Positions 42,839-52,151 of a DNA stretch of 64,000 nucleotides are shown piece after piece; the first letter of the stretch is position 1, and every line of letters starts with the position of its first letter. Under the pieces are notes generated by a model. It was not told the origin of the DNA, did no database searches, and saw only the letters and a list, made by a program, of their open reading frames with translations. This DNA is from Bryobacter aggregatus MPL3. GTDB lineage: Bacteria; Acidobacteriota; Terriglobia; Bryobacterales; Bryobacteraceae. The DNA lies in assembly GCF_000702445.1 (NCBI RefSeq), contig NZ_JNIF01000003.1, positions 2,108,001-2,172,000 on the forward strand. Reading direction: 5' to 3'. The translations under genes were made by a program, and so were the position numbers.

Positions 42839-44977
42839 ATGTGTGCGGACCTAAATAAGCTTTATCTCACGGCAACGCCTTTCGACATTCCAGACCCGCC
42901 GATGATACTGATCGGATTTGATCGTGAGCAGCGATCCCTTTGGCAGACGCAGCTCAGACGAATCCAGGACTATCTTTTCACCGCAGAAGACGCAAGCGAG
43001 GCCCAGGTGATTCTCTCCGAGTGCGAGAAGCTGGGAACTCCTGTTGGGCTCATTGTGCTGGTGGGTTTGGGCTGGGAGGGGGCGGCTTGCCAATCCGTAC
43101 AACGAATCCGGAGGTGGCATCCCGACACGGAACTTCCAATTGTGGTCGCCTGTGTGGCCTGGGAGCGCCAGGAACTGCTTGAAGCGATGCAGTGTGGGGT
43201 GAGCGCCACTTTCTCGATGCCCTGGGACTGGGAGCAGAGCGAGTTGCAGATTCGCCAGGAGCTCTCCCGGGCGCGGCGCTGCTGGACTTTGAAAACCGAA
43301 CGGGATCATGCGGTAGCGCAACTGGCGCAACTCCAGCATGCCAAAGCCAATCAGGATCTTTGGCGGCTCGACCTTGCGACGCGGACCATTGAGTTCAGTT
43401 CTGCCTGCAGCGATCTCATTGGCTTTCATCCGCGCGAGATGGGGACGGGGCTCGATGATTGGCTCGGTCTGGTGCATCCGAGCGATTTGCAGCGGCTCAG
43501 CGAATCCTTGAGCGACACGGACTGGTCTGCGGCGCCGGAAGATCTGACTTTCGAGTTCCGGCTGCGGCACCGCACAGGAAGCTGGCGTTGGGTTCTGATG
43601 CGCGGGCGCTTGGAGTTGGACGAGAGCGGACAGCCGGGGAGCGTGATCGGTTCCCATACCGACATCACACAGGCAAAGACCACCGATTCGATCACCGGGA
43701 TGGCCAATCGCTTCTATTTTGAAGACTGGCTCCAGGGCCATCTGGCGACGGAGTCGCCGGTGTGCGTGTTTCTGGCGGGGATCGACCGCTATGAACTGAT
43801 TCGGGATTCGCTTGGGCAATCGTTGAGCGACCAGTTGCTGCGCCTGACGGGCGAGCGCCTGGATGAGATCAAGGAACAATATGGAGATGGGTTGGTGGCC
43901 CGCTTGAGTGGCGATGAGTTCGGGGTGGCAATTGCCGGCGGATTCGATGAGCAGGCGGCAATTGCTTTTGCCGAGGAACTACGGCAGAGTCTTTCCCGTG
44001 GTATCTGGCTCGATGGTAAGCAATTGGTGATGTCGACCAGCGTTGGCTTCGTTCTGCGAGGCGATCGCAGCAGCTATGCCGAAGTCTGGCGCGATGCGGA
44101 GATTGCCATGCATTCGGCGAAAGCCGCCGGGGGCAACCGTGTGGTTTCCTTCGATCACACGATGCGGGCGAATGTGATTGAACGGATGGAGTTTGAAAAC
44201 GATCTGAAGCGGGCGATCGAAGTTTGGGAATTCGAGATCTATTACCAGCCGAAAGTGACGCTGAACGGGGAGAAGATCATTGGCTTTGAAGCGTTGCTGC
44301 GCTGGCGCCATCCCGCCAAGGGCATTGTCCCCCCCTCCTGCTTCATTCCGCTGGCCGAGGAGACGGGGCTGATTTTGCCGATCGGGATGCGCACGGTGCG
44401 CGAGGCCTGCGCGACGATTCGAAGATGGCAGCAGGAGTTTCCGCAGGATCCGCAACTGGAGGTGAGCGTCAACCTCAGCGTGCGCCAGTTCCAGGACCGG
44501 AATCTGATCGATGAGATCCGAACGATTCTCGCAGAGACGGAGATTCCCCCGGCGACGCTGCAGTTTGAGGTCACCGAAAGCGTGTTGGTGGATGATCCGG
44601 ACCAGGCACTGGCGATTGTCGAACAGCTGCGCCGCATTGGGGTGGGGCTGAAGATTGACGACTTTGGCACGGGCTACTCGTCGTTGAGCTATCTGCATCG
44701 ATTGCCCTTCGATACGGTCAAGATCGATCGATCCTTTATCTGTACGATGGGCCAGGATCATACGGCCTATGAGATTGTCCGGGCGATCATCTCGTTGGCG
44801 CAAAGTCTAGGCTTGCAAGTGATTGCTGAAGGGGTGGAAACGCGCGCCCAGGCAGAAGCGTTGCGCGATCTGGGCTGTGGCTATGCGCAGGGTTATCTGT
44901 TTGCACCGCCGCTGACCCAGGAGGCCGCCCGGAGAATGCTGGTGGTACAGGCCAGTCTGGTGCGGCGTGCTCCGTAA
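42839..44977 (+). CDS. Receiver-like, PAS, degenerate GGDEF and EAL protein
   Basis: This 712-residue protein has a receiver-like N-terminus (about 20-140), a coiled linker, a PAS domain (about 175-280; TIEFSSACSDLIGF, GSWRWVLMRGRLEL), a GGDEF domain (about 280-445) and an EAL domain (about 455-705). The diguanylate cyclase motif reads SGDEF, with the first Gly changed, so cyclase activity is doubtful. The EAL core is intact (GFEALLRWRHP, VTESV, IDDFGTGYSSL, AEGVET), so it is probably a c-di-GMP phosphodiesterase tuned by the GGDEF domain. The start ATG 42839 follows a purine-rich GGTGAGGA. Confidence 0.9.
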   Translation: MCADLNKLYLTATPFDIPDPPMILIGFDREQRSLWQTQLRRIQDYLFTAEDASEAQVILSECEKLGTPVGLIVLVGLGWEGAACQSVQRIRRWHPDTELPIVVACVAWERQELLEAMQCGVSATFSMPWDWEQSELQIRQELSRARRCWTLKTERDHAVAQLAQLQHAKANQDLWRLDLATRTIEFSSACSDLIGFHPREMGTGLDDWLGLVHPSDLQRLSESLSDTDWSAAPEDLTFEFRLRHRTGSWRWVLMRGRLELDESGQPGSVIGSHTDITQAKTTDSITGMANRFYFEDWLQGHLATESPVCVFLAGIDRYELIRDSLGQSLSDQLLRLTGERLDEIKEQYGDGLVARLSGDEFGVAIAGGFDEQAAIAFAEELRQSLSRGIWLDGKQLVMSTSVGFVLRGDRSSYAEVWRDAEIAMHSAKAAGGNRVVSFDHTMRANVIERMEFENDLKRAIEVWEFEIYYQPKVTLNGEKIIGFEALLRWRHPAKGIVPPSCFIPLAEETGLILPIGMRTVREACATIRRWQQEFPQDPQLEVSVNLSVRQFQDRNLIDEIRTILAETEIPPATLQFEVTESVLVDDPDQALAIVEQLRRIGVGLKIDDFGTGYSSLSYLHRLPFDTVKIDRSFICTMGQDHTAYEIVRAIISLAQSLGLQVIAEGVETRAQAEALRDLGCGYAQGYLFAPPLTQEAARRMLVVQASLVRRAP

Positions 44978-45107
44978 GGGGATGCTGCTGACGTTCTGCG
45001 CTAAGTCCAGTTGTGGATCATTCTGTCGACAGTTTTTTTCAAGCTGCGAAAAGTAGATGTGGGGTTGGAAAAAGCCTGAGGGAAGATCAGCGAAGGAGGG
45101 ATTTGTA

Positions 45108-45184
45108 TGGTGCGCCCGGAGTGATTCGAACACCCGGCCTTCTGGTTCGTAGCCAGACGCTCTATCCAGCTGAGCTACGGGCGC
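45108..45184 (-). tRNA. tRNA-Arg (anticodon ACG)
   Basis: This is a 77-nt class I tRNA on the minus strand. The acceptor GCGCCCG pairs with CGGGCGC, the anticodon loop CTACGAA carries ACG, the T arm loop is TTCGAAT, and CCA is encoded. A34 is normally edited to inosine by TadA and reads CGU/CGC/CGA. Confidence 0.95.
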
Positions 45185-45192
45185 ACAATAAT

Positions 45193-45214
45193 GAGCGGCC
45201 GAACATCGCCGCTC
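45193..45214 (-). terminator. Probable terminator of the HTH-TPR gene
   Basis: GAGCGGC and GCCGCTC form a seven-base stem with an eight-base loop, followed on the minus strand by ATTATTGT. It lies between the HTH-TPR gene and tRNA-Arg. The T-tract is weak, so the call is tentative. Confidence 0.45.
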
Positions 45215-45243
45215 CTCTGAAAGGATAGCAAATCGATCCGCCC

Positions 45244-46212
45244 TCAGGCAATGGGTTCTGCACCCTTACGTCCATGAACGAGTGCAACTTCTTTCAATTT
45301 TGTCATCTCGCGCTTCGCAATTGAGGCCCAGTGGCTGCTTGGATCGAGCTTCAGATACTGCTTCCAGTGCCGTAAGGCTTCCATCGCGCGGCCGCGGGTT
45401 TGAAAGAGCAAAGCCAAATTGTAGTGCGCGTCGGCGTAGCCCTCGTGGAGTTCCAGCGCCTTCTTGTAGTGTTGGATCGCGAGCGAGGTACGCCCCAACT
45501 CCTCGTGCAGATTCGCCAGATTGAAGTGCCCAAGCGCATAGCTGGCATCGGCACTGATTGCATCCTGATAATACTTCTCCGCCTCGCGCCACTTGCGGGC
45601 ATTGAAATAAATGGTGCCGATGTTGACCAGTGCGCCTGCCAACTGTGGATTTAGCGCGATGGCCTTCTCGTAGGCGGCAATGGCTTCCCGCTTATCGGCG
45701 CCTCGCTGCTCAAGATCAAGGCCCTTCTGGAACCACGCCTCGGCGTCGGCAATTGTCCGCTGCGCTTTTTCCGCATCGTCCTTCTGTTTGCCGGGGAAGG
45801 TGAGCAGCCTCCGCAGTTCGGCCTGGTCGAAGTCGAGCAGCAATTGTCCGGACATCGCGTCCATCTTCTTGCCTGCAGTTTGGACATTGACACGCTTGCC
45901 TTCGACGAAGACACGCAGTTCTGTGAGGGGATTTTTGACGTGGACGAGTTTTGCCCGCACGCTTTCAAATACTTCGCGAAGCTTCCGGGGCCCTACGCCC
46001 AGTTCTTTCAAACGGGTGAGGACCCGCAATTCCAGCAGGTCCTCAAACGCGTATTCTTCTTTTGCTTCGAGAAGTCCCTGGCGCTCCCAGGCGGCCAGTT
46101 GCCGAGCTTCCAGCTCAAACTGGCGGATCACCTGAGCCCTCGTCCAGGACTCGTTTTTCGACTGAATTTTCTTCAGAGGCTTTGCCGCCACAACTGCAAG
46201 CGAGTTTAACAC
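45244..46212 (-). CDS. MerR-like HTH domain fused to TPR repeats
   Basis: This 322-residue protein has a MerR-type winged-helix N-terminus (about 20-85; SWTRAQVIRQFELEARQLAAWERQGLL, then EYAFEDLLELRVLTRLKELGV), a middle section (about 90-150) and four to five TPRs (about 155-305; AIAAYEKAIALNPQLAGALVNIG, AEKYYQDAISADASYALGHFNLANL, AIQHYKKALELHEGYADAHYNLALL). No signal peptide or membrane segment is visible. A regulator that receives its signal by protein contact through the TPRs is a reasonable inference. It lies downstream of tRNA-Arg on the minus strand. Confidence 0.78.
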   Translation of the reverse strand: MLNSLAVVAAKPLKKIQSKNESWTRAQVIRQFELEARQLAAWERQGLLEAKEEYAFEDLLELRVLTRLKELGVGPRKLREVFESVRAKLVHVKNPLTELRVFVEGKRVNVQTAGKKMDAMSGQLLLDFDQAELRRLLTFPGKQKDDAEKAQRTIADAEAWFQKGLDLEQRGADKREAIAAYEKAIALNPQLAGALVNIGTIYFNARKWREAEKYYQDAISADASYALGHFNLANLHEELGRTSLAIQHYKKALELHEGYADAHYNLALLFQTRGRAMEALRHWKQYLKLDPSSHWASIAKREMTKLKEVALVHGRKGAEPIA

Positions 46213-46227
46213 GCGCTTTTATTGTGT

Positions 46228-47289
46228 TTAAAGCCCCAGAATGCGCCGGTTGCGCGCTGCGTCTGTTGCTGCGCCGGCAAAGTCGTCGAAGGCTTTGGTT
46301 GGCGTGCTGATCAGGTGCGATGCGATGAACGGAGCGCCTTCTGCTGCGCCCTGGACACTGTCCTTGAAGCAGCATTCCCATTCGAGAACGGCCCAGCCCT
46401 TGTAGCCGGCCGCGGTCATGCGTGAGAAGACCTGCTTGAAGTCGACTTGTCCGTCGCCCAAGGAGCGGAAACGCCCGGGACGCTCGGTCCAGCCGAGATA
46501 GCCGCCGTAAACGCCAGCCTTCGCGCTCGGACGGAACTCAGCGTCCTTGACGTGGAAAGCCTTGATGCGCGAAGCGTAGACGTCGATGAAGCCGACATAG
46601 TCCATGCACTGCAGGATGAAGTGCGACGGGTCGTAGTTGATGTTGACGCGGGGATGATTGCCGGTGGCCTCGAGGAACATCTCAAAGCTGGCGCCATCGT
46701 AGACGTCTTCGCCGGGGTGTAGTTCATAGGCGAAATCGACACCATGCTCGTCGGCGAAGTTCAGGATCGGCAGCCAGCGCTTGGCGAGTTCCTTGAAGCC
46801 TTCTTCGACAAAGCCGGCGGGACGCTGCGGCCAGGGGTACATGTAGGGCCAGAGCAGGGCGCCGGTAAAGGATGGGGTGACGGTGAGCCCCATGTTCTGG
46901 GTGGCCCGGATGACATACTTCAACTGCTCAATCGCCCACTCGCTGCGAGCCTTGGGGTTGCCGCGCACTTCGGGCGCGGCGAAGGCGTCATAGAGCTCGT
47001 CATAGGCTGGGTGCGAGGCAACCAATTGGCCGAGGATGTGGGAGGCGAGTTCGGCAATCTCGAGGCCGTTGGTCTGGCCTTTGATTTCATCGCAATAGGT
47101 CTTGGACTCAGCGGCCTTCTTGAGGTCGAGAAGCCGGAGGTCCCAGGCCGGAACCTGGATTCCTTTGTAACCCAGTCCCTTCACCCAGGCGGTGATGTTC
47201 GGGAGCGTATTGTAAGGAGCTTCGTCTCCCATGAATTGGGCAAGGAAGATGCCCGGGCCTTTGATCTGTGTCTCGAAAGTCTGTGCCAT
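46228..47289 (-). CDS. Sugar phosphate isomerase/epimerase family protein
   Basis: This 353-residue TIM-barrel protein is of the AP endonuclease family 2 type. It uses ATG 47289 (MAQTFE); another ATG at 47298 would add three residues. Metal-site residues appear in FAYELHPGEDVYDG, NINYDPSHFILQ, IKAFHVKDAEF and AVLEWECCF. Such enzymes act on sugars or inositols; members in acidobacteria are often in sugar catabolic loci, but no such partners are seen here. It runs opposite to rpmH, with about 103 bp between the two starts. Confidence 0.82.
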   Translation of the reverse strand: MAQTFETQIKGPGIFLAQFMGDEAPYNTLPNITAWVKGLGYKGIQVPAWDLRLLDLKKAAESKTYCDEIKGQTNGLEIAELASHILGQLVASHPAYDELYDAFAAPEVRGNPKARSEWAIEQLKYVIRATQNMGLTVTPSFTGALLWPYMYPWPQRPAGFVEEGFKELAKRWLPILNFADEHGVDFAYELHPGEDVYDGASFEMFLEATGNHPRVNINYDPSHFILQCMDYVGFIDVYASRIKAFHVKDAEFRPSAKAGVYGGYLGWTERPGRFRSLGDGQVDFKQVFSRMTAAGYKGWAVLEWECCFKDSVQGAAEGAPFIASHLISTPTKAFDDFAGAATDAARNRRILGL

Positions 47290-47392
47290 ATTCGACAACC
47301 ATCGTATGCTGTGGACAACGCCCTGTCGAGATTGGTATATTAGGAAAGTTGCGCGTAAGCAGAATGCTGCCCGCCGAAGGATTTAGTCTTCA

Positions 47393-47566
47393 ATGCCCAA
47401 AAGAACATTTCAGCCGAACAACCGGAAGCGCGCTAAGACGCACGGTTTTCGCAAACGCATGAAATCAAAGGACGGCCGTGACGTCCTTGCCAGACGCCGC
47501 GCCCGTGGCCGTTGGAAGTTGACCGTTTCGGACGAGCGTCCGGTACGCCAAGCCCACTCGGTTTAA
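47393..47566 (+). CDS. rpmH: 50S ribosomal protein L34
   Basis: This 57-residue basic protein, too short for most ORF filters, reads [21 protein letters not shown] near its start, then [12 protein letters not shown], the L34 signature. The C-terminus is about ten residues longer than the 44-47-residue form and ends VRQAHSV. Encoded upstream of rnpA as in nearly all bacteria. A clear terminator follows at 47602, so rnpA may have its own promoter or receive read-through. Confidence 0.97.
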   Translation: MPKRTFQPNNRKRAKTHGFRKRMKSKDGRDVLARRRARGRWKLTVSDERPVRQAHSV

Positions 47567-47601
47567 GCCTCGGTCATTCACTTTCGGATTTACAAAAATT
47601 G

Positions 47602-47634
47602 CCGGAGGTAGCACAACTGCTACTTCCGGTTTTT
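47602..47634 (+). terminator. Intrinsic terminator between rpmH and rnpA
   Basis: CCGGAGGTAGC and GCTACTTCCGG form an 11-bp stem (one G-T pair) with loop ACAACT, followed by TTTTT. It lies 35 bp after the rpmH stop and ends 10 bases before rnpA. It may attenuate rather than block transcription of rnpA. Confidence 0.85.
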
Positions 47635-47644
47635 CATTGCCCCC

Positions 47645-48013
47645 ATGCCGGACTATCCCAAATCCGTCCGACTGCTTCGCCCCTCCGAGTTTCGACAAAC
47701 TTATGACGGAGGCGTGAAGCATTCCTGCCCCATCTTTGCCTGCTTCTACCGGAAGACCGACACGTCTGCCCCTGCACGCTTTGGTTTCACCTGCCCGCGC
47801 GCCTTGGGCAAGGCGGTGGTGCGAAACCGCATCAAACGGCGTTTGCGTGAATGTGTGAGACTAAAGAGAGAACGTTTCCCGCTGGGTATGGACCTTGTTT
47901 TCAACCCCCGTAAGGCCCTTCTGGACGCACCTTGGTCCGAAGTTGAGCGACACGTCGAGAAACTGCTCCTGCGTCTTGAACAACAGTGCGTCCCATCCTC
48001 ATCGCCCTCTTGA
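47645..48013 (+). CDS. rnpA: Ribonuclease P protein component
   Basis: This 122-residue protein binds the RNase P RNA for 5' tRNA processing. The RNR box is [15 protein letters not shown], and [13 protein letters not shown] precedes it. Length and position (between rpmH and yidD) are standard. Its end overlaps yidD by 28 bp. Confidence 0.96.
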   Translation: MPDYPKSVRLLRPSEFRQTYDGGVKHSCPIFACFYRKTDTSAPARFGFTCPRALGKAVVRNRIKRRLRECVRLKRERFPLGMDLVFNPRKALLDAPWSEVERHVEKLLLRLEQQCVPSSSPS

Positions 48014-48195
48014 AGCTCTACAAGCGCTGGCTCTCTCCTTTGCTCCCATCTGCCTGCCGTTTTCATCCCACCTGCTCGGTCTATGCCATGGAGGCGATCG
48101 AACGTCATGGTTCCTGGCGGGGGCTACTCCTCGCTACCACTCGAATTTTAAAGTGCCATCCGTTTCATGCGGGTGGCTTTGACCCTGTCCCTTAA
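47986..48195 (+). CDS. yidD: Membrane insertion efficiency factor YidD
   Basis: This 69-residue protein starts at GTG 47986, inside the end of rnpA. The amphipathic N-terminus ([16 protein letters not shown]) and the conserved [15 protein letters not shown] and [12 protein letters not shown] identify it. It helps insertion of membrane proteins with YidC, whose gene follows after 29 bases. Confidence 0.93.
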   Translation: MRPILIALLKLYKRWLSPLLPSACRFHPTCSVYAMEAIERHGSWRGLLLATTRILKCHPFHAGGFDPVP

Positions 48196-48224
48196 TACTC
48201 TTCTGGAATTTTCTAACACTCGCA

Positions 48225-49937
48225 ATGGCTCAAGAACTCAAGCTCCCAGGCTCCCCTGAACAAGGGCCTGGCATGGAAAAAAATCTGCTCATCGCCTTTC
48301 TGCTGATGGGTGTTGTGATCTTCGGTACGCAATACTTCATGCCACAGGCTCCGCCCACCCCGGCGAAAAAGGAGGTGACCCAGCAGGCCGCTCCCCCCGC
48401 AGCGCCGGCTCCCCAGCCCGCGAATGCGGCTGTCGCCGCCCAACCGCCCGGAAGCGCTGTCGCTGGAACAAAAGAAGAAAGCTACCGGATTGAAACCGAT
48501 CTCTACAAGGTCGAGTTCTCGAACAAGGGTGGCGTGGTGACGTCCTGGATCCTCAAGAAATACAAGGATTCCAAGGGCCAACCGCTCGAACTCGTTCATG
48601 GGCCGGCGCGCGCCAAAGCGGGCAACCCCTTCTCCATTCAATTGAATGGCCGCGAGATGAACCCGAATCTGAACTGGTATCTGTTTGCTGCCTCACCGGC
48701 CGCAGATGGGCTGGGCATCGATTTCAACTACTCAAACGGCAATACCCGGGCGCACAAGTCCTTCCGCTTCGATCGCTCGAAGTACGTGGTGGATATACAG
48801 TCCGACTTGATTTTGAACGGAGTTCCGACGCCGCATGATCTCGCCTGGCGCGGTGGTTTTGGCGACCATTTTGCCTTCAATGGGCATTCGCTGGGAACCA
48901 CGGTCCGCTTCGATAAGACGGTGAACAAGCTCGAGACGAAAACAGTCAAAGATGCTTCTAACGGCTGGTCGACTGACACGGGCAACTTTGTCTTTGCGGG
49001 AATTCAGGATCAGTTCTTTGCCGCCGTGGCGATCAATCGCGGCGGGCGCGGTCCGGTGGAGTTGCAAACGACCTCGGACACCTTTGTTCCTTATTCGTCG
49101 ACCGATCAGAAGGAAGAACCGAATATTGGAATGGCGGTGGGTGGTTCGGCCGAGAACCAGCTCTCGTTCTATATCGGGCCGAAGGATCTTGACATCCTGA
49201 AGACCGTCGATCCTCGTTTGGAACAGATGGTCGACTTTGGCACCTGGTTCGGCATTGTCGCCAAGCCTTTGTTCTACGCGCTGAATTACGTCAATACGAA
49301 TTTCATCCATAACTATGGCTGGTCGATCATTGTCGTTACGATCATCATCAATCTGCTGACCTTGCCACTGAAGCTCTCGAGCATGAAGTCGATGCAGAAG
49401 ACGCAACTGGTGCAGCCGGAACTGCAACGGATCAACGAGAAGTATAAGGGCATCTCGATGACCGACCCCCGGGCGGCCAAGAAGAACGAAGAGGTGATGG
49501 AGCTTTATAAGAAGCATGGCATCAACCCGGCGGGAGGTTGTTTGCCGCTGATGTTGCAGATGCCCTTCCTGATTGGCTTCTACTCCGTTTTGAGTGTCGC
49601 CATTGAAATGCGTCAGGCGCAGTGGTTCTGGGTGACGGATCTTTCGCAGCCGGAAAATCTGCCGATTCGCATCCTTCCGGTATTGATGGTGGCGACACAA
49701 TTTCTTCTACAGAAGATGACGCCATCGTCTGGAATGGACCCGCAGCAGCAGAAAATCATGCTGTTCATGCCGCTGATGTTCGCCTTTATGTTCTACGGGG
49801 CGTCCTCTGGACTGGTGTTATACTGGCTCACTGGCAACGTGTTTGCCATGCTTCAGCAATATGTCTTTAGCAAAGTCAAACCGGGTCCAGTAACGCCGCC
49901 CTCGCAAGCGGTCGTCACTGTAAAGAAGAAGAAGTGA
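48225..49937 (+). CDS. yidC: Membrane protein insertase YidC
   Basis: This 570-residue protein starts at ATG 48225. An internal Met at 48273 precedes the first membrane segment (LIAFLLMGVVIFGTQ), so a shorter start is possible. After a Pro/Ala-rich linker comes the periplasmic P1 domain (about 80-340; YRIETDLYKVEFSNKGG), then the C-terminal membrane core with five segments (GWSIIVVTIIINLLTLPL, with GGCLPLMLQMPFLIGFYSVL and LFMPLMFAFMFYGASSGLVLYW). It inserts proteins alone or with SecYEG. Confidence 0.95.
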   Translation: MAQELKLPGSPEQGPGMEKNLLIAFLLMGVVIFGTQYFMPQAPPTPAKKEVTQQAAPPAAPAPQPANAAVAAQPPGSAVAGTKEESYRIETDLYKVEFSNKGGVVTSWILKKYKDSKGQPLELVHGPARAKAGNPFSIQLNGREMNPNLNWYLFAASPAADGLGIDFNYSNGNTRAHKSFRFDRSKYVVDIQSDLILNGVPTPHDLAWRGGFGDHFAFNGHSLGTTVRFDKTVNKLETKTVKDASNGWSTDTGNFVFAGIQDQFFAAVAINRGGRGPVELQTTSDTFVPYSSTDQKEEPNIGMAVGGSAENQLSFYIGPKDLDILKTVDPRLEQMVDFGTWFGIVAKPLFYALNYVNTNFIHNYGWSIIVVTIIINLLTLPLKLSSMKSMQKTQLVQPELQRINEKYKGISMTDPRAAKKNEEVMELYKKHGINPAGGCLPLMLQMPFLIGFYSVLSVAIEMRQAQWFWVTDLSQPENLPIRILPVLMVATQFLLQKMTPSSGMDPQQQKIMLFMPLMFAFMFYGASSGLVLYWLTGNVFAMLQQYVFSKVKPGPVTPPSQAVVTVKKKK

Positions 49938-49967
49938 TCTAGCCAGGAACCGGGCGGTGCGGAACTC

Positions 49968-50807
49968 ATGACTCGTAAATACCCAATCGAACAATACGAA
50001 GACAAAATCGGCGATTTTCTCGACCTGCTGCTCGATGGCATCGACATCGACATCGACTACGAATTCCAGGAAGGTGCATCCACCTACCCGGAAATCGAAA
50101 ACCCGGATATCGTTGTTAAGTTCAGTGGGCCCGAGACTGAGCTTCTGCTCCAGAACAAGGCGGAGTTATTGCTCGCCCTGGAACATTTGACCATGGAGAT
50201 GCTTCGGCTGCCCCATGAGGATCATTCGCTGATCGTCTTTGACGCGAATGATTATCGCCTGCTGCGCATTGAGGAACTGCGGCTCTCGGCGCAGACCGCC
50301 GCTGAGCGTGTGAAGCAGAGCCTGCAGCCGTTTTTCTTTGCTCCGATGACCAGCCGTGAACGCCGGATCATCCATATGACCCTACGTCCTGAAACCGAAG
50401 TGCGTAGCGAATCGGTGGGTGTCGGCGGGGGCAGGCAAGTGGTGATTATCCCTGCGGGCATGCCTACTCCGGCTGCGCCGGCAACTCCACCTCGCGACCG
50501 TCGTGGTCCGGGTGGAGATCGTGGACGCCGCGATAGCCGTGGTGGCAGACCCGGCGGTGGTGGCTTCGGTGGCCGCTCCGGTGGTGGTGGCCGTCCTTTC
50601 GGCGACCGTCCTCCTCGCCCCGGCGGAGATCGTGGACCGCGTCCTTCTGGTGGTGGATTCGGCGGTGGACGTCCCTTTGGCGATCGCCCCCCACGCCCAG
50701 CCGGAGATCGTGGACCTCGTCCGAGCGGCGGTGGATATCGTGGACCGCGCCGCGAAGGACCTCCCAGCAGTGGCAATTCTGGTGGCGAGCCGAACGGCAA
50801 CCGCTAG
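49968..50807 (+). CDS. khpB: KH/R3H RNA-binding protein KhpB (Jag) with RGG-like tail
   Basis: This 279-residue protein lies where jag is expected, between yidC and mnmE. The N-terminal part (about 1-85) is acidic; about 90-165 is KH-like plus R3H (QNKAELLLALEHLTMEML, SRERRIIHMTLRP with the R3H pattern RRIIH). The last third (about residue 173 onward) is an arginine-glycine tail with repeated RGG/GGDRGPRPSGGG units. The Jag-N domain of the Bacillus form is absent. The tail resembles eukaryotic RGG RNA-binding regions and is probably disordered. Confidence 0.85.
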   Translation: MTRKYPIEQYEDKIGDFLDLLLDGIDIDIDYEFQEGASTYPEIENPDIVVKFSGPETELLLQNKAELLLALEHLTMEMLRLPHEDHSLIVFDANDYRLLRIEELRLSAQTAAERVKQSLQPFFFAPMTSRERRIIHMTLRPETEVRSESVGVGGGRQVVIIPAGMPTPAAPATPPRDRRGPGGDRGRRDSRGGRPGGGGFGGRSGGGGRPFGDRPPRPGGDRGPRPSGGGFGGGRPFGDRPPRPAGDRGPRPSGGGYRGPRREGPPSSGNSGGEPNGNR

Positions 50808-50819
50808 CATCCGCTTCTC

Positions 50820-52151
50820 TTGAACCTCAAAGATACGATCGTTGCCATCTCCACCCCTCCGGGCCGTGGAGGGATTGGCGTGGTGCGCATCTCGGGCGAC
50901 GATGCTGTTGCTGTGGCGCGCCGCTTAGTGGCACCTTTGGAAAGCTTCGAGCCGCGCTTCGCCTCTCTCACCTATCTGCTCGATGATGCCGGGGAACGCA
51001 TTGATGAGGTGGTGGTCACCTGGTTCCAACGCCCGCGCAGTTTTACTGCGGAAGATGTGGTGGAGATTTCCTGCCATGGCTCGCCTGTTATCTTGCGTCA
51101 TTGTGTTGAGCGGGCCACCCGTCTGGGGGCGCGATTGGCCGAGCCGGGCGAATTCACCCTGCGTGCGTATCTTCGCGGCCGGATTGATCTGCCACAGGCC
51201 GAAGCGATTCGCGACCTGATCGAATCGACCACGCTCTACCAAGCCAAGGTTGCGGCCCAACAATTGGGCGGCTCTTTGAGCCGTCGTATGGCGCCGCTAA
51301 AGAAGCAGTTTATCGACCTGATCTCGTTGCTCGAAGCCGGAATTGATTTTGCCGAAGACGATATCTCGGTGGCTCCCGATTCGGAACTCCTGGCGCGCCT
51401 GGCGCCGATCCGGGCCGGAATTGCGCGCCTGGAATCAAGCTTCGCCTTTGGACGCATAGTCCACGAGGGCTTTTCGCTTGCCATCATCGGCCGGCCGAAT
51501 GTCGGCAAGTCGAGCTTATTCAATGCCCTCTTAGAGCAGGACCGCGCGATCGTGACCGATATTCCGGGCACCACGCGCGATACGGTGAGCGAATCTGCGG
51601 CGATTGCCGGAATTCCGGTTCGTTTGATCGATACGGCGGGGATTCGGGAGTCGAGTGACCCGGTGGAAAGCCTGGGGATTGAGCGCAGCCATCAGGCGAG
51701 TGCCGATGCGGATCTGACGGTGCTGGTGTTTGATGCCAGCGTGGGCTGGACTGAAGAAGATCAGCGCCTTCGCCCGCTGACAACCCATCTGCTGGTGGCG
51801 AACAAATGCGATCTTACGGCGCAAGAGATTCCGGCAGATGCGATTCGTGTCTCGGCGCAGAGTGGAGAAGGGCTCGAGGTGTTGCGCCACGCCATTGTCA
51901 CGGCGATCTCGCCAGAAGGCACGCTCGAAGCCGGGGATGGATTTTTGACCAGCCTGCGCCAGAAGAATCTGCTGAGCGATTGCCTCATCGATCTGGACCG
52001 CGCGCGGGTGGCGATTGAAAATCACATCCCACATGAGATGTTATTGCTCGATCTCTACGCTGCGCTGCGCTCGATGGATGGCGTCAGCGGCGCTACCACT
52101 GCCGACGACATCCTGAACCGGATCTTCTCAACTTTTTGTATTGGTAAGTGA
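50820..52151 (+). CDS. mnmE: tRNA modification GTPase MnmE
   Basis: This 443-residue protein makes the wobble uridine modification with MnmG. An N-terminal folate-binding-type domain (about 1-115; [20 protein letters not shown]), helical middle, and a G domain (about 215-375) with [24 protein letters not shown] and NKCD are followed by the C-terminal motif CIGK. The start is TTG 50820. It converges with nusB, sharing 24 bp at the 3' ends. Confidence 0.95.
   Translation: MNLKDTIVAISTPPGRGGIGVVRISGDDAVAVARRLVAPLESFEPRFASLTYLLDDAGERIDEVVVTWFQRPRSFTAEDVVEISCHGSPVILRHCVERATRLGARLAEPGEFTLRAYLRGRIDLPQAEAIRDLIESTTLYQAKVAAQQLGGSLSRRMAPLKKQFIDLISLLEAGIDFAEDDISVAPDSELLARLAPIRAGIARLESSFAFGRIVHEGFSLAIIGRPNVGKSSLFNALLEQDRAIVTDIPGTTRDTVSESAAIAGIPVRLIDTAGIRESSDPVESLGIERSHQASADADLTVLVFDASVGWTEEDQRLRPLTTHLLVANKCDLTAQEIPADAIRVSAQSGEGLEVLRHAIVTAISPEGTLEAGDGFLTSLRQKNLLSDCLIDLDRARVAIENHIPHEMLLLDLYAALRSMDGVSGATTADDILNRIFSTFCIGK

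Noticed and set aside
44978-47393. Replication origin around the rpmH cluster
   Set aside because: No dnaA or dnaN, and no cluster of DnaA boxes or A/T-rich unwinding element; only two near-consensus nonamers were seen.
50252-50823. Frames on both strands over the Gly-rich tail of khpB (for example 182 and 142 codons minus, 106 codons plus)
   Set aside because: Low-complexity shadows created by the repetitive GC-rich tail.
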